Source: Exiguobacterium sp. s48 | Lineage (GTDB): Bacteria > Bacillota > Bacilli > Exiguobacteriales > Exiguobacteriaceae | Assembly (NCBI RefSeq): GCF_018617395.1 | Contig: NZ_JACSKC010000002.1 | Span: forward strand, 248,001-312,000 | Reading direction: 5' to 3' | Length of the DNA stretch: 64,000 nucleotides | Shown: piece by piece, positions 1-8,598 of the stretch | Numbering within the stretch: position 1 is the stretch's first letter | Layout of the letters: every line of letters begins with the position of its first letter | Notes under the pieces: model-generated | The model's database searches: none | What the model was told of the DNA's origin: nothing | What the model saw: only the letters and a program-made list of their open reading frames with translations | Made by a program: the position numbers and the translations under genes

Positions 1-26
1 ATGGGGGATTAGAACAGATAGAGAGT

Positions 27-401
27 TTAATAATGGCGAAATGCGGACATATCTAAATGACTCGCTTCTGACTCGTCGACCGCGAGCTCGATGCGTAAAT
101 GTTCGTTAAATGGTGAGACTAAGGCACCCATACACGCAACCGGTTCATGGTCGGGGACCGGTGATTTACGTTTCGTTTTGACGAACAAATAATCCGATCG
201 TTTCAACGTCAACAAGAAACGTTCCACAGCATGCGGTTCACGGGTCACGTTTGGCCAAGGTAAATGATTGAATAATAAAAAGACTGCGCCTTCTTTTTCA
301 AGCGCATAGTCCGGTGCGATGCCTTCTCGATTCAACAAATCGATGACAGCGTGCAAAAACTCCCGTTTGATCGTCAATGAAATTTCGTAATACTCACGCA
401 T
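27..401 (-). CDS. Unknown protein, 124 aa
   Basis: I do not recognise the family. The product is a small soluble-looking protein with no signal peptide and no membrane segment, opening with MREYYEISLTIKREF. The ATG at 401 is chosen over an in-frame GTG at 410 because an AAAGGG ribosome site sits 8 nt upstream of the ATG. It is transcribed divergently from the marR gene, and its upstream region is shared with that gene's promoter. Nothing in the sequence indicates a function. Confidence 0.6.
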   Translation of the reverse strand: MREYYEISLTIKREFLHAVIDLLNREGIAPDYALEKEGAVFLLFNHLPWPNVTREPHAVERFLLTLKRSDYLFVKTKRKSPVPDHEPVACMGALVSPFNEHLRIELAVDESEASHLDMSAFRHY

Positions 402-476
402 ACGGTCCACCCTTTCTGAAAATCACAATACTACCATTCTAAACGTTTCCGACATAAGCGACAATGAAGAAGTTCC

Positions 477-512
477 TTGACGAAGTATTTTTCCCGGCTT
501 ATACTTCATAAG
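477..512 (+). promoter_or_regulatory. SigA-type promoter with dyad, for marR-like gene
   Basis: TTGACG (477-482), a 17-nt spacer and TATACT (500-505). A short dyad CTTAT-N5-ATAAG (498-512) lies over the -10 box. It could be the operator through which the MarR protein represses itself (inference). Confidence 0.6.
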
Positions 513-560
513 TCCTGCTATACTAGTGATATAAGATGAACGAATTGAGGTGAAACCGAC

Positions 561-992
561 ATGATTGAATCCCTTGAATTGAAGGCATGGGTCGTTCTTG
601 CGCGTGCGATGGATGCCATCAGTGATCGTGTAAAAGAAGATTTACGACGCCACCAGCTAAATTCAACAGAGTTCGGTGTTTTATCCGTTCTGTATAAACG
701 AGGCGATACCCCGTTACAACAGATTGGAGACCAGATTTTGATTACAAGCGGTAGCGTGACTTACGTGATTGATAAGTTAGAGAAGCGAGGATTGATTGAA
801 CGAATCGCCTGCCCATCTGACCGTCGCGTCACATACGCTTCGTTGACAGACGATGGAAAGGCGCTCATGGACGTCGTCTATCCACAACACATCGAAATCT
901 TCAAAGATATATATGGACCGTTAAGTGAAGATGAGACGGAACAATTAATTTCATTATTGAAACGAGTCGGTTACAACGCAGCGGGCAAATAA
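561..992 (+). CDS. MarR-family transcriptional regulator
   Basis: 143 residues with the MarR winged helix-turn-helix fold. The recognition helix is around residues 62-76 (SGSVTYVIDKLEKRG), followed by the wing with the conserved D-R-R (about 87-89). One cysteine, C84, lies at the wing (ACPSDRR). Family members bind palindromic operators and release them on binding phenolics or quinones, or after cysteine modification. The ATG at 561 has GAGGTGAAA 8 nt upstream. The next gene on the same strand is an FMN azoreductase, the arrangement expected of MhqR-type quinone or azo-compound sensors, so that gene is a likely target. The specific inducer is not evident. Confidence 0.85.
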   Translation: MIESLELKAWVVLARAMDAISDRVKEDLRRHQLNSTEFGVLSVLYKRGDTPLQQIGDQILITSGSVTYVIDKLEKRGLIERIACPSDRRVTYASLTDDGKALMDVVYPQHIEIFKDIYGPLSEDETEQLISLLKRVGYNAAGK

Positions 993-1009
993 AGCCCGTT
1001 GCTTTTTTG
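978..1009 (+). terminator. Terminator after marR
   Basis: 9-bp stem GCAGCGGGC / GCCCGTTGC (one G-U) followed by six T. The 5' arm overlaps the end of the coding region. Confidence 0.8.
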
Positions 1010-1033
1010 TTTAATATCTTGAAGTTAAACTAA

Positions 1034-1062
1034 TTGACGATGAGATATACAGATGATATAGT
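1034..1062 (+). promoter_or_regulatory. Promoter for azoreductase
   Basis: TTGACG (1034-1039), a 17-nt spacer and TATAGT (1057-1062), about 50 nt ahead of the azoreductase start. Confidence 0.6.
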
Positions 1063-1110
1063 TCTAACTGTTATTGAAAATTAGAGATTACACAAATGGA
1101 GGATTTTACG

Positions 1111-1746
1111 ATGACTAAAGTATTATATGTATCGGCTAACCCGAAACCAACTGAACTTTCATACAGCAAACAAGTGGCAGAAACATTCGTTTCGACACTC
1201 CAAGCAGAAAACGCATCAATCGAAGTAGAAGCAATCGAACTCTACGATGTCGATGTTCAAGAAATCGATGGGGACGTACTCAGTGCATGGGGCAAATTCG
1301 CTTCAGGCGAAGCACTCACTGACGTAGAAGCGAAGAAAGTAGGAACAATGAGCGGCATGCTCGAGAAGTTCATGGAAGCGGACCTTTACGTATTCGCGAC
1401 ACCAATGTGGAACTTCTTCTTCCCAGCACGCATGAAGATGTTCCTCGACAGTGTTCTCATGGCGGGTAAAACGTTCCGTTACACAGAGCAAGGTCCAGTC
1501 GGCTTACTTGAAAACAAACAAGCGATCCACATCCAAGGAACAGGTGGAATCTATACAGGAACAGACCTTAACTTTGCAGATGCATACCTTCGCCAAGCGC
1601 TTGCGTTTGTCGGTGTATCTGAAGTGACGACGTTAGCGGTTGAAGGGATGAACCAATACCCAGACAAAATCGAAGAAATCGTTGCGGATGCAAAAGCGAA
1701 AGCAGAAGCACTTGCGAAAGAAGTTGCAGGCGCTGTAACGGTATAA
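1111..1746 (+). CDS. azoR: FMN-dependent NADH-azoreductase
   Basis: 211 residues, the usual length for AzoR/AcpD-family flavodoxin-fold enzymes. They reduce azo dyes and quinones by two-electron transfer from NAD(P)H through FMN in the cytosol. The N-terminal strand and phosphate-binding loop are visible (VLYVSANPKP, then SYS), as is the family motif PMWNFFFPARMKMFLDSV (about residues 93-110). The ATG at 1111 is chosen because GGAGG at 1099-1103 is its ribosome site; the earlier in-frame ATG at 1096 overlaps that site. It has its own promoter and terminator and lies directly downstream of the MarR gene, which suggests electrophile- or quinone-inducible expression. Confidence 0.9.
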   Translation: MTKVLYVSANPKPTELSYSKQVAETFVSTLQAENASIEVEAIELYDVDVQEIDGDVLSAWGKFASGEALTDVEAKKVGTMSGMLEKFMEADLYVFATPMWNFFFPARMKMFLDSVLMAGKTFRYTEQGPVGLLENKQAIHIQGTGGIYTGTDLNFADAYLRQALAFVGVSEVTTLAVEGMNQYPDKIEEIVADAKAKAEALAKEVAGAVTV

Positions 1747-1753
1747 CCTGGAG

Positions 1754-1779
1754 AGACGAGTCGACCGACTCGTCTTTTT
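1754..1779 (+). terminator. Terminator after azoR
   Basis: 9-bp perfect stem AGACGAGTC / GACTCGTCT with a 4-nt loop and a T run. Confidence 0.85.
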
Positions 1780-1826
1780 GTATGCAATCATTTTGGGTAT
1801 GATACAAAGGGAAAGGGGAGTATGCA

Positions 1827-2504
1827 ATGGCAGATCAGTTATCGAGTCGACTACTTGGAGACTGGACGGATATCATCCAAGAGGAGATGAAACAGCCTTA
1901 CTTTCAACAGTTGAAGCAATTCGTCGACCAAGCGTATGAAGAGACGATCGTTTACCCGACCCGAGAAGATATTTGGAACGCATTTATTTACACGAAATTT
2001 AGTGAGGTGAAATGCGTCATTTTAGGGCAAGATCCGTACCACGGACCGAATCAAGCGCATGGACTCAGTTTTTCGGTGCAGGACGGGGTGCGTTTCCCAC
2101 CGTCTCTCCGAAACATCTTTCAAGAATTAAAAGATGACGTTGGGTGTGATTTACCGAAGAGTGGGAATCTCGAAAAATGGGCGAAACAAGGGGTCCTTCT
2201 CTTAAACACAGCATTGACGGTCGAAGCGGGGAAGGCGGGCTCTCACCGCGGAAAAGGGTGGGAGCAGTTCACGGATTCCATCATTGAGCGGCTAGGGAGT
2301 CGTGAGGAACCGATTGTATTCATTTTGTGGGGAAATGATGCGAAGAAGAAAATGAAATGGATCGGAGATCAACATAAAGTGCTCACTTCCGTTCATCCGA
2401 GTCCGTTATCATCCCATCGAGGCTTCTTCGGCTCAAAGCCATTCTCCCAAGTAAACGATGCATTGAAGGAGTGGGGACAATCTCCGATTGAGTGGTGTCT
2501 CTGA
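1827..2504 (+). CDS. ung: Uracil-DNA glycosylase
   Basis: 225 residues, full length for family 1 UDG, which removes uracil from DNA to start base-excision repair. The water-activating motif GQDPYHGPNQAHG is near residues 66-78. The uracil-recognition segment LLLNTALTV follows at about 124-132, and the DNA-intercalation loop HPSPLSSHRGF at about 190-200. The ATG at 1827 follows an AAAGGGGAG ribosome site. It is flanked by terminators, so it is probably monocistronic. Confidence 0.97.
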   Translation: MADQLSSRLLGDWTDIIQEEMKQPYFQQLKQFVDQAYEETIVYPTREDIWNAFIYTKFSEVKCVILGQDPYHGPNQAHGLSFSVQDGVRFPPSLRNIFQELKDDVGCDLPKSGNLEKWAKQGVLLLNTALTVEAGKAGSHRGKGWEQFTDSIIERLGSREEPIVFILWGNDAKKKMKWIGDQHKVLTSVHPSPLSSHRGFFGSKPFSQVNDALKEWGQSPIEWCL

Positions 2505-2534
2505 CAGTCTACGGAAATTCGTAGGCTGTTTTTT
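2504..2534 (+). terminator. Terminator after ung
   Basis: 10-bp stem ACAGTCTACG / CGTAGGCTGT with a 6-nt loop, then a T run. The first base is the last base of the ung stop codon. Confidence 0.85.
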
Positions 2535-2535
2535 G

Positions 2536-2564
2536 TTGACGCGTCGAAAAACGTTTGGTAAAGT
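2536..2564 (+). promoter_or_regulatory. Promoter of the phhA leader
   Basis: TTGACG (2536-2541), a 17-nt spacer and TAAAGT (2559-2564). Transcription from here would give a leader of about 300 nt that includes the T-box. The segment between this promoter and the T-box (about 2570-2637) shows nothing else. Confidence 0.6.
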
Positions 2565-2637
2565 AACTAACAAGACGTCACTTTAGTGCTTAAAAGCATA
2601 TATGCATAACAGCATAACTGTATAAAAGATAAATAAT

Positions 2638-2852
2638 TAAAGCGAAGAAAGAACCGAAGTAGAGACATCTTCCCTGGCCCAGAGAGCGTGTGGTGCTGCG
2701 AACACGCCCAAAAGATGAATCGAATTACAGTTCCCGAGCTCTCATCATTGAGCGGTCCCCCGTTATCGGATTCAAGCGGCTAGAATTTCTCTAGCAACCA
2801 GGGTGGTACCGCGGCTTTGTCGTCCCTATCGATTCAATCGATAGGGATTTTT
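2638..2852 (+). promoter_or_regulatory. T-box riboswitch, tyrosine-type, upstream of phhA
   Basis: T-box leaders read the charging state of one tRNA. The core AGGGTGGTACCGCGG is at 2800-2814. An intrinsic terminator follows: stem CCCTATCGAT / ATCGATAGGG, then seven T (2824-2852). Stem I shows the AGUAGAG loop-E strand (about 2656-2662), CATCTT pairing with AAGATG, and an apical hairpin GCGTGT / ACACGC. By register with the glycine T-box (CGAA-N-codon-A), the specifier is UAC (2726-2728), a Tyr codon. The UGGU bulge would pair with a tRNA having A73, which fits tRNA-Tyr. A Phe codon UUC at 2731-2733 is the less likely alternative. Confidence 0.9.
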
Positions 2853-2875
2853 TTGATTTTAAAGGAGGACTTCAC

Positions 2876-4435
2876 ATGTTGACACAATCGATTCCAAAAC
2901 ACCTAGCCCCACATATCTCACCGCAGTTCTACAATGAATACACACCAACGGATCACGCCGTTTGGCGTTTCGTGTTGCGGTTGAACTTGCACACGTTAGA
3001 AGGGAAGGCGCATCCGTTTTACATCGAAGGATTGAAACGGACGGGAATGGGACCGGACCGATTGCCGAACGTCGAACAGATGACAGACGAGATGCAGGCG
3101 GCCGGATGGTCGACAGTCGCAGTGGATGGACTCATCCCCGGTGTTGCCTTTTTTGACTTCCAAGGAAACGGGATGCTGCCGGTCGCAACAGATATCCGGA
3201 AAGTCGAGAATATTTTATACAGTCCAGCCCCTGACATCATTCACGAGGCGGCGGGACATGCGCCAATGTTGATGGACCCGACGTTTTCAGCAATCGTCAA
3301 ACGCTTCGGTCAATTAGGGGCAAAGGCGTTCATGAACCGAGAAGAACATGCCTCGTTCGCCGCATTGAAACGCTTGACGATTGTGAAGGAGAATGCCAAT
3401 TCGACCGAGCAAGACATCGAGGCGGCGGAGAAAGCCGTACATGAGGCGAAAGCACAAGTGACTGGCTTTTCTGAGGCACAACAGGTCGCGCGTATCTTTT
3501 GGTGGACCGTTGAATTCGGATTGATTGGCGACCTAGACAACCCGATGATTTACGGGGCGGGTCTCTTATCATCGGTAGGGGAGAGCCGTCACTGTCTGAC
3601 GGATGCGGTCATCAAACATCCATTCGACTTAGAACATGCGTTACAGACGAAGCAGGACGTGACGAACATGCAAAAAGAGCTGTTTGTCATTCCTGACTTT
3701 GATACACTCTCTTCTGTCTTAGATGAATTAGAAGGAAGAATGGCGATTCGAAAAGGCGGGATTGAATCTGTGGCGAAAGCGTTGGCGTCGGGAAGTCAAT
3801 CGACGATTCGACTCGAGGATGGATCAGAACGTGTCGGCATCGTTCGCCACATGACGGAGTCGAACGAACATACGCTCATTCAATGGGATGAATGTACCAT
3901 TGTAAAAAGTGGTCAGTTAACGAAACGAGAGCGTCATGGACTCCTCGTTGTCCATGACACGGAATCTGCGCTAGACCGGGATGACCTCTTTGAGGACGGG
4001 CTGACCGTTCGTCAAGCATGTGCATCTGATGCGCTCGAAGACGTGATCGTTCAATTAGAAGGACGGACGATCACACTCGACTCGCTCGAAGTACGGGTCG
4101 ATTCGCTTCCATCCGTTTTCCCGGGAACCACGGTAGACGAATTAATGATCATTGAAAAACCTGTGATTATCGAACGGGATGAACGTGTATGGACGAACGA
4201 TGATCCGATGTTCAATCGCATCCATCTCATGCGTGAGCGGGGAGAATCAATCGACGGTCTCATCCCAGAGATCTTAACGAACCACCCTGACGCCTGGTTA
4301 TTACACATCGAGTGTCTGGAGTTGGTGAAGGATGAAGGACTGAAACAGACATTGATTGAACGTCTTGAAGCGTTGCGTCAGACTTCCCCATCTCGAAATG
4401 AACTGATTGGTCGCGCGTTCGACCTATTGCGCTAA
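2876..4435 (+). CDS. phhA: Phenylalanine 4-monooxygenase, long form
   Basis: 519 residues. The enzyme hydroxylates L-Phe to L-Tyr using non-haem iron, O2 and tetrahydropterin. The catalytic domain covers about residues 10-280. Iron ligands are H123 and H128 in HEAAGH, and E213 in WWTVEFGLIG. Single-domain bacterial enzymes are about 260-300 residues; here a C-terminal extension of about 230 residues of unknown role is present, as I recall for Bacillus-type homologues. The ATG at 2876 has AAAGGAGG upstream. The T-box leader with a UAC specifier suggests the gene is switched on when uncharged tRNA-Tyr accumulates, consistent with use as a tyrosine source. The cofactor-recycling dehydratase is at 54338. 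Confidence 0.93.
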   Translation: MLTQSIPKHLAPHISPQFYNEYTPTDHAVWRFVLRLNLHTLEGKAHPFYIEGLKRTGMGPDRLPNVEQMTDEMQAAGWSTVAVDGLIPGVAFFDFQGNGMLPVATDIRKVENILYSPAPDIIHEAAGHAPMLMDPTFSAIVKRFGQLGAKAFMNREEHASFAALKRLTIVKENANSTEQDIEAAEKAVHEAKAQVTGFSEAQQVARIFWWTVEFGLIGDLDNPMIYGAGLLSSVGESRHCLTDAVIKHPFDLEHALQTKQDVTNMQKELFVIPDFDTLSSVLDELEGRMAIRKGGIESVAKALASGSQSTIRLEDGSERVGIVRHMTESNEHTLIQWDECTIVKSGQLTKRERHGLLVVHDTESALDRDDLFEDGLTVRQACASDALEDVIVQLEGRTITLDSLEVRVDSLPSVFPGTTVDELMIIEKPVIIERDERVWTNDDPMFNRIHLMRERGESIDGLIPEILTNHPDAWLLHIECLELVKDEGLKQTLIERLEALRQTSPSRNELIGRAFDLLR

Positions 4436-4436
4436 C

Positions 4437-4483
4437 GAAAAAGAGGCGACGTTTTCCATAGTAGGAGAACGTCGCCTCTTGTG
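4437..4483. terminator. Bidirectional terminator between phhA and esterase gene
   Basis: 13-bp perfect stem AAGAGGCGACGTT / AACGTCGCCTCTT between convergent genes. A and T tracts flank it on both sides. Confidence 0.85.
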
Positions 4484-4485
4484 TA

Positions 4486-5484
4486 TTAGACGGATTGATT
4501 TGTCGTTTCACGTAAGAACGTAATCAAACGACGATACGTGGAATTGGCCGCTGGGCGGTCCATTTCGAAGTAATAGTTATGGCCGAGTTCGTGCTCGTTT
4601 CGATCATAAAACACAGTCGTCACATCCGTGCGACCAGAGAGTACTGTCGCAAATTCTTTCGCCTGTTCCTCAAAGGAATGGTCATTTCCGTCCGCGATAA
4701 ACGTCGGGACGAATGTGGCCGGCACATTGACGAGTGGCGATGCTTCTGCAACGACCGGGAGTGTTTCCCAAGTGTATGTGCCGAAGTAAGCCCATCCGAT
4801 GCGTTTGAACAAGAAGCGGTTCACTGATTTCGATGATTCGAGCCACGATCGTTTCAAGTCGAGTGGAGCGGATAGAAGAATCGCTCCGAGAATAGAGGAC
4901 TTCGGTACGACTTGTCCCACTTCGGCAGAAGGCGAATAGTCGTCATTCAACTGGATGCCGACAAATTGTGCGGTGAGCTGTCCACCATTCGAATCACCCG
5001 CGAAGAAGACGCGGTCCAAATCAAGACGGAAGCGATCGTTGTTCTCCGCGATGAACGAGTACGCTTCTTCGATTTGTTTGAGCGGGGTCGGATACGTCAC
5101 GTCAGGTGCGAGCGCATAATTGATACTGACGACGTTGTAGCCGTTACTCGCAATCGAAGTGGCGTATTTTAACACATCCGATTTATCCCCACCGACGAAT
5201 GATCCGCCATGTACCCAAAAGATTGTTGGGACAGGTTTTCGGTCGCCTTCATAGCGAATCAAATCAAACGTTCCGTTATCATAAGAAGACAAGTAGTCGA
5301 TGTCTTTTCGGACAGACGTCTTTTGAACGACTTCCTCGAATCCCTTCATCTCTACTTCGTTTCCCCCCGCAAACGAAGTTTTGATTAAACGTGTGGCCGG
5401 TTTCGGTGAGAGAAATACATAAGCCGCTCCTGCGACCGCTGTTCCAATCAATCCGACTCCAGCTCGTTTCAACCCTTTATTCAT
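4486..5484 (-). CDS. Membrane-anchored alpha/beta hydrolase (HSL-like esterase)
   Basis: 332 residues. An N-terminal hydrophobic helix (about 8-27, after positive MNKGLKR) looks like an uncleaved anchor, which would place the enzyme outside the membrane. The oxyanion-hole motif HGGSFVGGD is at about 92-100 and the nucleophile elbow GDSNGGQL at 163-170 (S165). The acid is likely in the DGND segment and the histidine near the C-terminus (HELGH). This is the hormone-sensitive-lipase type of carboxylesterase fold; the substrate is unknown. A paralogue with the same layout is at 49113. It may be co-transcribed with the upstream phosphatase gene, as the gap is short and has no terminator. Confidence 0.8.
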   Translation of the reverse strand: MNKGLKRAGVGLIGTAVAGAAYVFLSPKPATRLIKTSFAGGNEVEMKGFEEVVQKTSVRKDIDYLSSYDNGTFDLIRYEGDRKPVPTIFWVHGGSFVGGDKSDVLKYATSIASNGYNVVSINYALAPDVTYPTPLKQIEEAYSFIAENNDRFRLDLDRVFFAGDSNGGQLTAQFVGIQLNDDYSPSAEVGQVVPKSSILGAILLSAPLDLKRSWLESSKSVNRFLFKRIGWAYFGTYTWETLPVVAEASPLVNVPATFVPTFIADGNDHSFEEQAKEFATVLSGRTDVTTVFYDRNEHELGHNYYFEMDRPAANSTYRRLITFLRETTNQSV

Positions 5485-5514
5485 CTTCCTTCCTCCCTTT
5501 CTACAATCAGAAGC

Positions 5515-6336
5515 TTATTGCGTGACGAGTACGTCCGTCATGTACGTTTCGATGACATGAGCGATTCCGTCTTCGTTGTTTGATTTTGTGATGAAGTCCG
5601 CTTTCCCTTTGACCGTCGTGTTGGCATTTCCCATCGCGACGCCGAGGCCGGCCCATTCAATCATCGTCAAATCGTTGTTTCCATCGCCACAAGCGATGAC
5701 TTCTTTTTGCGCGATGCCGAGTTGGTCTGCTAGGAAGGCGAGACTCGTTCCTTTTGTGACGCCGGCTTCCGTAAACTCAAGGAAGAACGGTTTTGAGCGG
5801 GCGACGGCCAATTTACCAGCCAACTCTTCTTGTAGCTTCGTCTCAATTGGAGCGAGTGTGTCGCCATCGGCAAGCATCAAGCATTTAACGACCGGAGCCG
5901 TCACGGCATCTTTAAAATTGTCGACATGAATGACCGGCATGCCTGTCAACTCACCTTCAATATCGGTATATGGGTTCGGGCGATCGGTTACGATTTCGTT
6001 ACCAACGTACGTATGAATCGCGATTCCTTCCCGTTCACTGATATCATGGAGATGGGCGACTGTATCCGGCTGGAGCGTGCTCGAGAAAATCTCCTCGTTT
6101 GTCGCGCAATCGATGACCGAGGCGCCGTTGAACGATAAAATGTAGCTTCCGTATTTCGCAAGTTCTAATTCACGGGCTGCATCCCACATCGCAAACGTTG
6201 GTCGTCCGCTCGCGAGAACGACTTTATAGCCGCGCGCCTGTGCATCGAGAAGTGCTTCTTTTGTCTTAGGGGAAATCGTATGGTCGCTCGTGAGGAGCGT
6301 ATCATCCATATCCAATACAATCATCTTGTAACTCAT
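5515..6336 (-). CDS. Cof-type HAD phosphatase
   Basis: 273 residues of the Cof subfamily of haloacid-dehalogenase hydrolases, which dephosphorylate small phosphometabolites such as sugar phosphates or flavin nucleotides. Motif I is LDMDDTLLTSD (nucleophile D9, acid D11), motif II is SGRPT (about 52) and motif IV is GDGNND (about 218). A cap domain lies between motifs II and III. The ATG at 6336 is preferred because a GGAGGACC ribosome site lies just upstream; an in-frame extension to 6414 lacks one. The true substrate cannot be told from sequence. Confidence 0.88.
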   Translation of the reverse strand: MSYKMIVLDMDDTLLTSDHTISPKTKEALLDAQARGYKVVLASGRPTFAMWDAARELELAKYGSYILSFNGASVIDCATNEEIFSSTLQPDTVAHLHDISEREGIAIHTYVGNEIVTDRPNPYTDIEGELTGMPVIHVDNFKDAVTAPVVKCLMLADGDTLAPIETKLQEELAGKLAVARSKPFFLEFTEAGVTKGTSLAFLADQLGIAQKEVIACGDGNNDLTMIEWAGLGVAMGNANTTVKGKADFITKSNNEDGIAHVIETYMTDVLVTQ

Positions 6337-6465
6337 AGTAGTAGGGGGTCCTCCTTCAGAATCTAATGACTCCATCCTAAACCTTTTTAAGGTCAATTGA
6401 CAACCTTGTCGCAAAAACGTAACTATAATGTAGAGAAGTGAACTCTAGAAGAGGTGGAAATCGAT

Positions 6466-7158
6466 ATGAATCGAATTTTAGTAGCTGAGGATGAACATGC
6501 AATTCGCAGCTTTATTATTGTTAATCTAAAACGAGCTGGATTCGACGTGTTTGAGGCGACGAACGGTCGAGAAGCGGTCACCGCATTTGACCGCGAACCG
6601 TTCGATGTCGTCTTGTTGGATGTCATGATGCCGGAGATGGACGGATTTGAGGCGTGTGCAGCCATTCGAGATCTTGACGAAAACGTAGGGATCATCATGT
6701 TGACGGCACGGACGCTCGAAGAAGATAAAATTGAAGGGCTCGGTAAAGGGGCAGATGACTACATCGCCAAACCGTTCAGCCCAGGTGAATTAGTGGCGCG
6801 CATCCAAGCGTTGTTGCGCCGTGTTGAGAAAGTAAAACGAAAAGACTCAAAACGGTTGAAGTCAGGACCGTTCGCCATCGACCTCGCCGCAAAACAAGTG
6901 ACAAAGTACGGTCAATCAATCGATTTGACACCGACTGAGTACGACTTGATTTGTCATCTCGTTCAAAACGAAGAAATCGTCTTATCACGCGATGCGTTAC
7001 TCGATGCTGTATGGGGCATCAACTATTTCGGGGACCGAAAAACAGTCGATGTCAACATTCGTCGCTTGCGTCAAAAAATCGAAGATGATCCGAGTCATCC
7101 AATCTATATTGAGACGTTGTGGGGTCATGGTTATAAATGGCGGAGACATGAGGCATGA
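6466..7158 (+). CDS. OmpR/PhoB-family response regulator
   Basis: 230 residues. The receiver domain (about 1-115) has acidic residues near the N-terminus, phospho-acceptor D52 (LLDVMMPEMDG), the switch Thr in MLTAR and K in AKPFSP. The C-terminal winged-helix DNA-binding domain (about 135-228) ends in HGYKW. The ATG at 6466 is preferred over a GTG at 6454 because GAGGTGG at 6451-6457 is correctly spaced for the ATG. The stop overlaps the start of the histidine-kinase gene by 4 nt, so the pair is translationally coupled. Target genes are unknown. Confidence 0.95.
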   Translation: MNRILVAEDEHAIRSFIIVNLKRAGFDVFEATNGREAVTAFDREPFDVVLLDVMMPEMDGFEACAAIRDLDENVGIIMLTARTLEEDKIEGLGKGADDYIAKPFSPGELVARIQALLRRVEKVKRKDSKRLKSGPFAIDLAAKQVTKYGQSIDLTPTEYDLICHLVQNEEIVLSRDALLDAVWGINYFGDRKTVDVNIRRLRQKIEDDPSHPIYIETLWGHGYKWRRHEA

Positions 7159-8534
7159 AACAACAGTTAGTCATTCGCATGATGATTGTCGTAACGATCG
7201 TCTTGCTCTTGCTCGTCGGAGTCTTGTCTTATGGGACTTACCGATATTATTACGAGTACGAGTCGGAAGCGTTACTAAGTCATGCGACCACGAGTGCATA
7301 TCTATACCCTCAAGCTCAAGTTGGATTTGAAACGCCGAGTGCCTTTTCCGTCCTCGTTCGGACATTCGGGTATCCCGGGACTGATTTGACGATTGTCGAC
7401 CGAAGCGGTTCAATTGTTAAAACGACAGGACAGCGAACGAAGCAGTCCTCTTTTTCACAGGAGCAGCTACAGCAGCTTTCACAAGGCGAGTCGGTCGTAC
7501 AGGATTATGACATCGAGAGTGAGCATTACTTGTCGGTCACGAGTCCCATCATGACGAACGATACGTCCGAGTTTGCCATCAGTTTCACGCGTCCGCTTGA
7601 AGACTTAGACACGCTCATTCGCGAAATTTGGATGACGGTCGTCATGATTGGTGTCTTGGTTTGGTTACTCGCCCTGTACACGGTCATCCGAATTGCCGAT
7701 CGTTTCGTTAGACCGATTCGCAAAATCATTGAGACCGCCGATGAAATGGCTCAGGGCGACTTCGACGTATCCGTTGAGTCGAACGAGAAACATGAGCTCG
7801 GGGCATTGGCTCGAACGCTCACCTATTTAGGTGCGAAAGTACAGCAACACCAATCGACGCGGAACGAATTTCTTTCGAGCGTCTCCCATGAACTAAGGAC
7901 TCCTCTTACATCGATTAAAGGGTGGACGGAGACAATTCGGGGTGGTGACGAAAAACTGTCGGAAGAGACGGAGCTCGGTCTGAGCATCATTCATTCGGAA
8001 ACAGAGCGCATGATTGGTCTTGTCGAACAACTTCTCGATTACACGAAGATTGAAGAGAGTCGATTGGTTTTGTATCGTCAGGAGCTGGATTTAGTCTCTT
8101 TGTTGCGAAAAGTGACACTGCAATTAAAGCAATCGCTTGAAGACAAAGAGATTACACTCATCGAGCGCTATCCTCAAAAATCGGTCGGCTTGTTCGATGA
8201 GAATCGATTGAAGCAAGTATTTTTAAATATTTTAGAAAACGCGATTCGTTTCTCACCAGAAGGGGGCACACTGACGATTCGCTTCGTGCAATCGGAACGG
8301 GTCGCTTTCATCTCGATCATTGATGAAGGTCCTGGTATCTCTCGGGAGCATTTGCAGCGGATCACCGAGATGTTCTATCAAGCTCATGTGACAGAGGGGA
8401 GCAGTGGACTCGGACTCGCCATCTCCAAAGAATTGATTGAAGCGCACGAAGGAAAGCTTGTCATCGAAAGTGAGGTTGGACACGGGACGACCGTGACCGT
8501 CTTACTGCCACTCGACCCGAGCGAACTACATTAA
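7155..8534 (+). CDS. Membrane sensor histidine kinase
   Basis: 459 residues. TM1 is about 7-28, followed by an extracytoplasmic sensor segment of about 130 residues and TM2 at about 158-180. Then come HAMP (about 181-232), HisKA with phospho-His H245 (SSVSHELRTPLTS) and a HATPase domain with an N-box (NILENAIRFSP) and a G-rich SSGLGLAISKEL. It autophosphorylates and passes phosphate to the response regulator encoded just upstream (ATGA overlap). The signal is unknown: the sensor region is not a domain I recognise. Confidence 0.95.
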   Translation: MKQQLVIRMMIVVTIVLLLLVGVLSYGTYRYYYEYESEALLSHATTSAYLYPQAQVGFETPSAFSVLVRTFGYPGTDLTIVDRSGSIVKTTGQRTKQSSFSQEQLQQLSQGESVVQDYDIESEHYLSVTSPIMTNDTSEFAISFTRPLEDLDTLIREIWMTVVMIGVLVWLLALYTVIRIADRFVRPIRKIIETADEMAQGDFDVSVESNEKHELGALARTLTYLGAKVQQHQSTRNEFLSSVSHELRTPLTSIKGWTETIRGGDEKLSEETELGLSIIHSETERMIGLVEQLLDYTKIEESRLVLYRQELDLVSLLRKVTLQLKQSLEDKEITLIERYPQKSVGLFDENRLKQVFLNILENAIRFSPEGGTLTIRFVQSERVAFISIIDEGPGISREHLQRITEMFYQAHVTEGSSGLGLAISKELIEAHEGKLVIESEVGHGTTVTVLLPLDPSELH

Positions 8535-8543
8535 TAGGATTAG

Positions 8544-8595
8544 ACCTCCCGAATTCAGGCTACATATAGATGTATGTAGAATGAGGGAGGTTTTT
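8544..8595 (+). terminator. Terminator hairpin that also contains the next gene's ribosome site
   Basis: Outer stem ACCTCCC (8544-8550) / GGGAGGT (8585-8591), then TTTTATT. Inner stem CTACATA (8560-8566) / TATGTAG (8573-8579). The 3' arm GGGAGG is also the Shine-Dalgarno of the DUF1499 gene at 8599, so read-through RNA would hide that site. Confidence 0.65.
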
Positions 8596-8598
8596 ATT

